Positions 6,601-11,214 of a stretch of DNA of 11,214 nt are shown here, one piece after another. Position 1 is the stretch's first letter; every line of letters begins with the position of its first letter. Location of the stretch: NCBI GenBank assembly GCA_021792075.1, contig JAJYVK010000023.1, positions 1 through 11,214 on the forward strand, given 5' to 3'. Below the pieces are notes generated by a model. That model was given only the letters and a program-made list of their open reading frames with translations. It was not told the DNA's origin and ran no database searches. The translations under genes and the position numbers were made by a program. This DNA comes from Actinomycetes bacterium (GTDB taxonomy: Bacteria; Actinomycetota; Acidimicrobiia; Acidimicrobiales; Acidimicrobiaceae).

Positions 6601-8766
6601 TCAACCCAGCTTTACCTCAAGGCCACTGCCACCGGAAAGTACCTCGATACCATATGTGCCGTCAGGCTGGCTTGCAACACGGAGGTCTACCGAGATGTTC
6701 CCGACGCGAAGCTGTCGAAGGGTTACTTCCGAGATCCATGTAGGAAGTGCTGGATGGAGGTGCAGAACCTTAGAGTGCGCATCGGCTTCTAGGCCGAGGA
6801 GTGTGACGACCAAGTGGATGAGGGCTCCTGACGACCATGCTTGGGGAACGTTTGCTCCGAGGTATTGGACGGGGTACGCGCCCCGATCTCTGGTCAATCC
6901 CCCGAAAAGCTCGGGCAGGCGCTGCGAGACGAATTTGGAGGTGGCATCGAAGATGCCTGCCGCCACCTTTTTGGCGTCTTCATCGAACCCATAAGCTCGG
7001 AAACCCGCGGCAGCGATAGCATTGTCATGCGGCCACACCGAGCCTCGTTGGTAGGAGAGCGGGTCATAGGCTTTGTGGTCAGATGAGAGCGTACGAATTC
7101 CCCACCCACTCCACATGTCTTCAGCCATCAGACGCCTTGCGACTCGTGCCGCTCTCTCAGGCTCGATTGCCTGCTGCCACAGGAGATGGCCGGGATTGGA
7201 TGACACCGATTCAATCGGGTGTTTATCGCCGTCTAGACCCAGGTAGTAGGTGCCTTCCTCTTCCCACCAAAAGCGTTCTTCGATCTGATTAGCTAGCCGA
7301 TCGGCCTCGGAACGGAGTCTGGAGGCAAGTTTGCGGTCACCGAAGATATCCTGAGTCACATCGGCCCAAGATCGCTTGGCGGCGACGACCATGCCTTGGT
7401 GTTCGCACAAAGCGATGGGAAGTTTGGCGAGCGTTCCATCTCGCATGACTATGGCGTCTCCGGAATCTTTCCAGCCTTGGTTGTAGTAGCCATTGGGAGT
7501 ACGCGTCTTGTACTCTTGGAGCCCGTCGCCGTCAAAGTCGCCGTCATGGTCGATCCAGGCCAGTGCCCGGGTTACATTGGGCCGGATTGCCTCGAGCGCA
7601 TCGCGGTCCCCGTGCCATCGCCATGCCAATGCGGCGACCAGCACATAGAGTGTGGATACTTCATGAGCTCCGTAGTAGGGGGTGTGCGGGATGAGGTGGA
7701 GAACGGCGAGTTCGCCGTGACGCACCTCGTGCTCGATCTTGCCCGGCTGCATGTCCCGGTTGTCGTCGTATGCGTCCGCCTGCAAGCTGGCAAGCGCACG
7801 CAGGCTACCGAGGGCAAACCGGGGAGAGACTGCGAGGGTCTGTAATGACGCGGTTAACGCGTCCCGGCCGAATAGGGAGACGAACCACGGGATTCCTGCG
7901 GCGGGAACCCAGGCCTCCGGGTCATCGGCGTTCTGATCAGACCCCGCCAACTCGTCATGGTGGTGCAGGCGCAGGCCTGCGAGGTCATCGATAGCTTGGC
8001 GCAAGGCAATGGTAACCCCGGGATTCGAGGTGTCTATTATCGTCGCTTGCGCCACCCAGCGCCTCCTGGCAACTTCTTCTTGTGAATCTGCCTCAACAAG
8101 CTGGTGACACGGACGAGTCACTCTACGCTCGACGGCGTCTACTACCGGCATCCACCAAAGACAGGAGTGCCACGAACCGGTGGGAGGTAGTACGATCCTG
8201 AAAAGGATCCCGCCATTGGCAAACTCAGGAGGAGAGTCGTTATTGGCCACTTCGAGGACCAGTGATCGTTCGAACTCGCCGTTGTTATAGTTTGTGACTA
8301 GCCGCCGGTTCTCCTCGTTCCAGACGCTGCGAATAGAACCTCTCCGTATCCGGCGATGGGCCTTCACATCGAAGATATCGGCGAAATCGGACTCGATGCT
8401 AATCTCAAGGTCTATCGCTACCGCATCACGATTCTGATTAGTTAGGTCGTAGTCCTCGTGTATGCCCGGTCCGACAGTTCGATCGACGCGGAGATGGAAA
8501 GAGCGCGCAGGGATTTCGAGACCCTCCGATCCAATAAGTGCAGGATTGGTGAACTCGAAACGTGCTGAGTGAGGCCGAGTGGCTGCTCCATTCAGCAGGA
8601 TAGGGCGCGTGCCACCGAGTTTGAGTCGGTATCCTGACACCACTCGGGTGTCCGCAGCGAAGTAGCCCTGCTCCTTGGTGCCCGAGATCTCACCCGACAG
8701 TTCGCTAATGACTACTTCATCGTCGAAATGAGTGGACACTACAGATTGCCCAACCGAAACTTCCAT
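6601..8766 (-). CDS. Amylo-alpha-1,6-glucosidase / glycogen-debranching-type protein
   Basis: A 721-residue cytoplasmic protein of the bacterial GDE group. Residues about 10-230 form the beta-rich GDE N-terminal domain (GYFAADTRVVSGYRLKLGG), and about 250-690 the helical (alpha/alpha)6 barrel. Barrel motifs are GIPWFVSLFGRDAL (about 290-304), PGKIEHEVRHGE (341-352), the acidic DGDFDGDGLQEY (408-419), NQGWKDSGD (429-437) and GSVWPHDNA (575-583). The acidic and aromatic residues there are where the family's glycosidase active site lies. Members are annotated as hydrolysing alpha-1,6 branches of glycogen, or related glucosides; the true substrate of this subfamily is often untested. An ATG at 8775 adds three codons, but AAAGGA abuts it, whereas ATG 8766 stands 9 bases from the same site. 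It follows the aldolase gene on the same strand after about 240 bp that contain repeats. Confidence 0.88.
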   Translation of the reverse strand: MEVSVGQSVVSTHFDDEVVISELSGEISGTKEQGYFAADTRVVSGYRLKLGGTRPILLNGAATRPHSARFEFTNPALIGSEGLEIPARSFHLRVDRTVGPGIHEDYDLTNQNRDAVAIDLEISIESDFADIFDVKAHRRIRRGSIRSVWNEENRRLVTNYNNGEFERSLVLEVANNDSPPEFANGGILFRIVLPPTGSWHSCLWWMPVVDAVERRVTRPCHQLVEADSQEEVARRRWVAQATIIDTSNPGVTIALRQAIDDLAGLRLHHHDELAGSDQNADDPEAWVPAAGIPWFVSLFGRDALTASLQTLAVSPRFALGSLRALASLQADAYDDNRDMQPGKIEHEVRHGELAVLHLIPHTPYYGAHEVSTLYVLVAALAWRWHGDRDALEAIRPNVTRALAWIDHDGDFDGDGLQEYKTRTPNGYYNQGWKDSGDAIVMRDGTLAKLPIALCEHQGMVVAAKRSWADVTQDIFGDRKLASRLRSEADRLANQIEERFWWEEEGTYYLGLDGDKHPIESVSSNPGHLLWQQAIEPERAARVARRLMAEDMWSGWGIRTLSSDHKAYDPLSYQRGSVWPHDNAIAAAGFRAYGFDEDAKKVAAGIFDATSKFVSQRLPELFGGLTRDRGAYPVQYLGANVPQAWSSGALIHLVVTLLGLEADAHSKVLHLHPALPTWISEVTLRQLRVGNISVDLRVASQPDGTYGIEVLSGGSGLEVKLG

Positions 8767-8792
8767 TTCCTTCATTCCTTTCTCGACGGGAT

Positions 8793-8888
8793 CGGCAACC
8801 CGGCAAGCTATTGTTTCAGCCGTGGCACGCCTGCCTCTTTCGATTGCCGTTCACAGGTTTTGCCTGCGATCCAGCAGGCGATTGCCGT
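8793..8888. promoter_or_regulatory. Cluster of TTGCCG repeats and a hairpin upstream of the glucosidase gene
   Basis: CGGCAA occurs at 8793-8798 and 8801-8806, and its complement TTGCCG at 8844-8849 and 8882-8887. The last two are parts of a 10-bp direct repeat CGATTGCCGT (8841-8850 and 8879-8888). Between them is a perfect hairpin, GCCTGC-GATCCA-GCAGGC (8862-8879). The cluster begins 27 bp before the glucosidase start, a position suited to an operator. The regulator is unknown and no sigma-factor promoter was convincing. Confidence 0.35.
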
Positions 8889-9010
8889 ACGGCACGAGAT
8901 GCGAACGGCCAGAGGCACGAAATTAGAGAATATGTCCTCCTATCCGCGGTAGAAAAATTCGAGCTTGAATGGGGCCCCGACCCTACACCCCGCTACGATT
9001 GCGGCCGCGG

Positions 9011-10060
9011 CTAGGCCACTGTGATCGAGGGGTCGAGGAAGACGTCTTGCACCATGTGCAAAAGCTCAACGCCTTCAGCTAGGGGCCTCTCGAAGGACTT
9101 GCGGCCGACGATGAGCCCTACTCCTCCTGCACGCTTGTTGATGACCGCGGTCCGGACAGCCTCGCCAAGGTCGCCGGTGCCTTCCGATCCGCCTCCAGAG
9201 TTGATGAGTCCGATGCGGCCCAAATAGCAGTTGGCCACCTGCCATCGGGTGAGATCAATGGGGTGATCTGTGGTGAGCTCTGAGTAGACAAGCGGATCCG
9301 TCTTGCCGAAATCGATGGCCGGATAGCCGCCATTGCATGTGGCCTGCTTCTGCTTGATGAGGTCGGCTTCGATGGTCACGCCAAGGTAGTTGGCCTGCCC
9401 GGTGAGGTCTGCCGAAGTCTCATAGTTAATTCCGTCATGGCTGAAGGAGTCATTTCTCAGATAGCACCATAACACGGTGAAGAGTCCTAATCGGTGAGCT
9501 TCCGCGAAGGCAGCACTTACTTCGACCAATTGCCGATCGGCATCTTGGGAGCCGAAGTAGATCGTCGCTCCCACACCAATCGCCCCAAGATCGAAGGCTT
9601 GGCGAACCGAGGCGAAAAAGACCTGGCGAGTGTGGTTTGGATAAGTGAGCAGTTCGTTGTGGTTGAGCTTGACGATGAATGGTATTCGATGGGCGTAGCT
9701 GCGGGCGACCATGCCTAGCACCCCCAAAGTAGAGGCAATGGCGCTGCACCCGCCTTCCAACGCCAGCTCGCAGAGATTGGATGGGTCGAAATAAGCAGGG
9801 TTTCGAGCGAAGCTGGCAGCTGCTGAATGCTCAACCCCCTGATCGACGGGCAGGATCGACAGGTATCCGGTACCCCCGAGTCGGCCATGGCCGTACATGT
9901 GCGCCAGATTACGCAAGACGGCTACGGAGCGGTCGCTCTTTGTCATAACCCGGTCGATGTAATCGGGACCGGGCAGCGTCAGAGATTTCTTGGGAATTCC
10001 ATTGCAAGTGTGACCAAGCAGATGATCAGCTTCATCACCCAGCAGTTGGTGGATGTCCAT
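9011..10060 (-). CDS. fbaB: Class I fructose-bisphosphate aldolase (FbaB type)
   Basis: A 349-residue enzyme that splits fructose 1,6-bisphosphate to dihydroxyacetone phosphate and glyceraldehyde 3-phosphate, and reverses this in gluconeogenesis. It reads like E. coli FbaB along its whole length: [17 protein letters not shown] near 63-79, [17 protein letters not shown] near 126-142, [26 protein letters not shown] with lysine 236 at the Schiff-base position (Lys237 in E. coli), and INSGGGSEG for phosphate binding. Class I means lysine chemistry rather than a metal. I chose ATG 10060 since AAGGAG lies five bases upstream and the protein then matches family length. The frame is open further up to 10222, overlapping the preceding gene, but that extension has no family similarity. 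It starts 145 bp after the isomerase fusion and is probably cotranscribed with it. Confidence 0.95.
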   Translation of the reverse strand: MDIHQLLGDEADHLLGHTCNGIPKKSLTLPGPDYIDRVMTKSDRSVAVLRNLAHMYGHGRLGGTGYLSILPVDQGVEHSAAASFARNPAYFDPSNLCELALEGGCSAIASTLGVLGMVARSYAHRIPFIVKLNHNELLTYPNHTRQVFFASVRQAFDLGAIGVGATIYFGSQDADRQLVEVSAAFAEAHRLGLFTVLWCYLRNDSFSHDGINYETSADLTGQANYLGVTIEADLIKQKQATCNGGYPAIDFGKTDPLVYSELTTDHPIDLTRWQVANCYLGRIGLINSGGGSEGTGDLGEAVRTAVINKRAGGVGLIVGRKSFERPLAEGVELLHMVQDVFLDPSITVA

Positions 10061-10205
10061 TTGAGCTCCTTGTTCATTGTCATGGTGGATTTGCTGGATT
10101 TTCAAGGTAATTTCGTCTATTCGCCTCGCTTGATTCTTTGCGATTTCTGTGATCCGCACCGCCAGCCACAAGGTTGGTGGGGCCCGGAGCGGCACCCTGA
10201 GAAAC
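10061..10205. other. Spacer between the isomerase fusion and aldolase genes
   Basis: 145 bp with no gene, terminator hairpin or strong promoter that I can see. This supports cotranscription of the two genes. Confidence 0.4.
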
Positions 10206-11214
10206 TCATCGGTAAGCGCCAACCGCCTGGAGGGCCTCGCCTAGCGCGTCACGGACCTGCTCGAGCCCATGGGTCACGTCAGCGCCAACATGGACTCGCA
10301 GGACTCGCCGACCCCTGGCGGCGAGAACGTCGAGGTCGCTTCTCGCCTCGGCTTCCTTCGCCACGCCAAAGCTGAAGCCATGTCCGGGGACGGGCAGTTC
10401 AACGGCGTCATCGCAGGTTATCTGGATAAACACTCCAGTATTGGGGCCGCCCTTATACGCTTGTCCCGTCGAGTGCTGAAAGCGCGGACCGAACTCGGCG
10501 CATGTGGCGACCATGCGTGCGTCCCGCACCAGAGTTCTCATCTCCGCGACAATTGCCTGGTGAGCGGGGGACATCTGCACATAGGCGAGCAGGGCCACGT
10601 AGTCACCAGCACCAGCTCGTCCTAGGTGAGCCCGGAGGTAGGAGACAAGGCTTGGATGAGAATCGACTGCAGAATTCAGCTCGGTAGAGTCTCTGTCATC
10701 GGAATAGAGACTTATGCCCGGTTCTTCCCAAAGCGGAGACAACGCAGGCAGAGAACCTTCTTTGTCGAAGCGGTCGGTCAGCTTGCGAGCGAGCACTTTG
10801 GCTTCCTCGACATCAGGCTGGTCGAATGGGTTGATGCCGATTATCGAGCCTGCCACCGCCGTGGCAAACTCCCAACGAAAGAACTCCCGTCCCAGATCGT
10901 AGCGATCAGCAAGCTCTATGCGCAGAACCGGGTGACCGGCCGCTTCGAGCGCCGAGACCTTTGCGGCTTGCTCAGCATCGTCGTCGCCGGCTGTAGTGAT
11001 ATAACAGAACAGTCGATCGGAGCCGTAGACCGAAGGCTCACCGAGCGGTTCCCGGTCGACGGGCACCACACCTTTGCCCTCTTTGCCTGTGGACTCCGCC
11101 AATAGCTGCTCAAGCCAGGCTCCCAGTTGGGCAATTCCGGAAGAGGCAACGAGGGTCACCTTGTCGCGGCCCGCATTTGCACACACACCTATCACTGCTC
11201 CGAGCTCAAGCCCT
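10206..11214 (-). CDS. Bifunctional transaldolase/phosphoglucose isomerase, C-terminal part (partial)
   Basis: The last 335 or so residues of a longer protein, open to the window edge, so the start is outside. The sequence matches the phosphoglucose isomerase half of transaldolase-Pgi fusions (about 900-950 residues in total). [27 protein letters not shown] and the signature [19 protein letters not shown] are seen; the last carries the histidine and lysine expected near the isomerase site. The family interconverts glucose 6-phosphate and fructose 6-phosphate, while the N-terminal half exchanges dihydroxyacetone units in the pentose phosphate pathway. The N-terminal transaldolase half is not visible, so the fusion is inferred from the isomerase subtype. 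A stand-alone Pgi of this subtype is the alternative. It ends 145 bp before the aldolase gene, and together they suggest a central sugar-phosphate operon. Confidence 0.85.
   Translation of the reverse strand, partial: GLELGAVIGVCANAGRDKVTLVASSGIAQLGAWLEQLLAESTGKEGKGVVPVDREPLGEPSVYGSDRLFCYITTAGDDDAEQAAKVSALEAAGHPVLRIELADRYDLGREFFRWEFATAVAGSIIGINPFDQPDVEEAKVLARKLTDRFDKEGSLPALSPLWEEPGISLYSDDRDSTELNSAVDSHPSLVSYLRAHLGRAGAGDYVALLAYVQMSPAHQAIVAEMRTLVRDARMVATCAEFGPRFQHSTGQAYKGGPNTGVFIQITCDDAVELPVPGHGFSFGVAKEAEARSDLDVLAARGRRVLRVHVGADVTHGLEQVRDALGEALQAVGAYR

Noticed and set aside
8936..8941. AGGAGG on the minus strand downstream of the aldolase gene
   Set aside because: No start codon lies within normal spacing and no open frame follows; a stop comes within a few codons.
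8951..8970. Terminator for the aldolase gene (ATTC/GAAT stem then TTTTT on the minus strand)
   Set aside because: The stem has only 4 bp and an inner mismatch; too weak to call.
10061..10222. N-terminal extension of the aldolase and a promoter (TTGAAA, 18 bp, GACAAT) inside it
   Set aside because: The extension overlaps the preceding gene and has no FbaB similarity. The promoter would start RNA within the ribosome site of the aldolase, so it is not convincing.
1..11214. CRISPR array, tRNA/rRNA genes, phage or toxin-antitoxin system
   Set aside because: No regularly spaced repeats, cloverleaf-like segments or matching protein families were seen anywhere in the window.

Overview
The window looks like a piece of chromosome from a mid-GC bacterium, most likely an actinobacterium. 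The pointers are an IS1380 transposase of the actinobacterial kind, a LapA-type small membrane protein, a fused transaldolase/phosphoglucose isomerase, and a glycogen-debranching-type glucosidase. The moderate GC, the long AT-richer spacers and the fused sugar enzyme would fit an acidimicrobial lineage, but that placement is inference and no marker gene (rRNA, ribosomal protein) is present. No tRNA, rRNA, CRISPR array or phage gene was seen.

Left part (1-3828): a leftward acyl-CoA synthetase gene runs off the left edge. It is followed by a 395-bp divergent spacer and a rightward thioredoxin-fold/peroxiredoxin-like gene with a WCLRC motif. A 563-bp stretch with no recognisable gene leads to a leftward aldehyde dehydrogenase of the vanillin/salicylaldehyde dehydrogenase type. 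This dehydrogenase has lost its first 90-100 or so residues at the edge of an insertion sequence.

Middle (about 3828-5920): an IS1380-family element carries a rightward, apparently intact transposase. Its left end has a compact layout: an extended -10 promoter and a Shine-Dalgarno sequence lie between or within arms of an inverted repeat. Read-through mRNA, but not mRNA from the internal promoter, could therefore fold over the ribosome binding site. To the right of the element are about 690 bp of probably degenerate DNA with small hairpins and one short coding-like relic.

Right part (5921-11214): everything reads leftward. In transcription order it holds the C-terminal part of a transaldolase/phosphoglucose isomerase fusion, a class I fructose-bisphosphate aldolase (fbaB type), a 721-724-residue amylo-alpha-1,6-glucosidase-like enzyme, and a LapA-like membrane protein. 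The first three link glycogen or glucan breakdown to hexose-phosphate and triose-phosphate interconversion. Hexamer repeats and a hairpin precede the glucosidase gene and may regulate it.

No wholly new system is claimed. The most unusual element is the fold-back arrangement at the left end of the IS.
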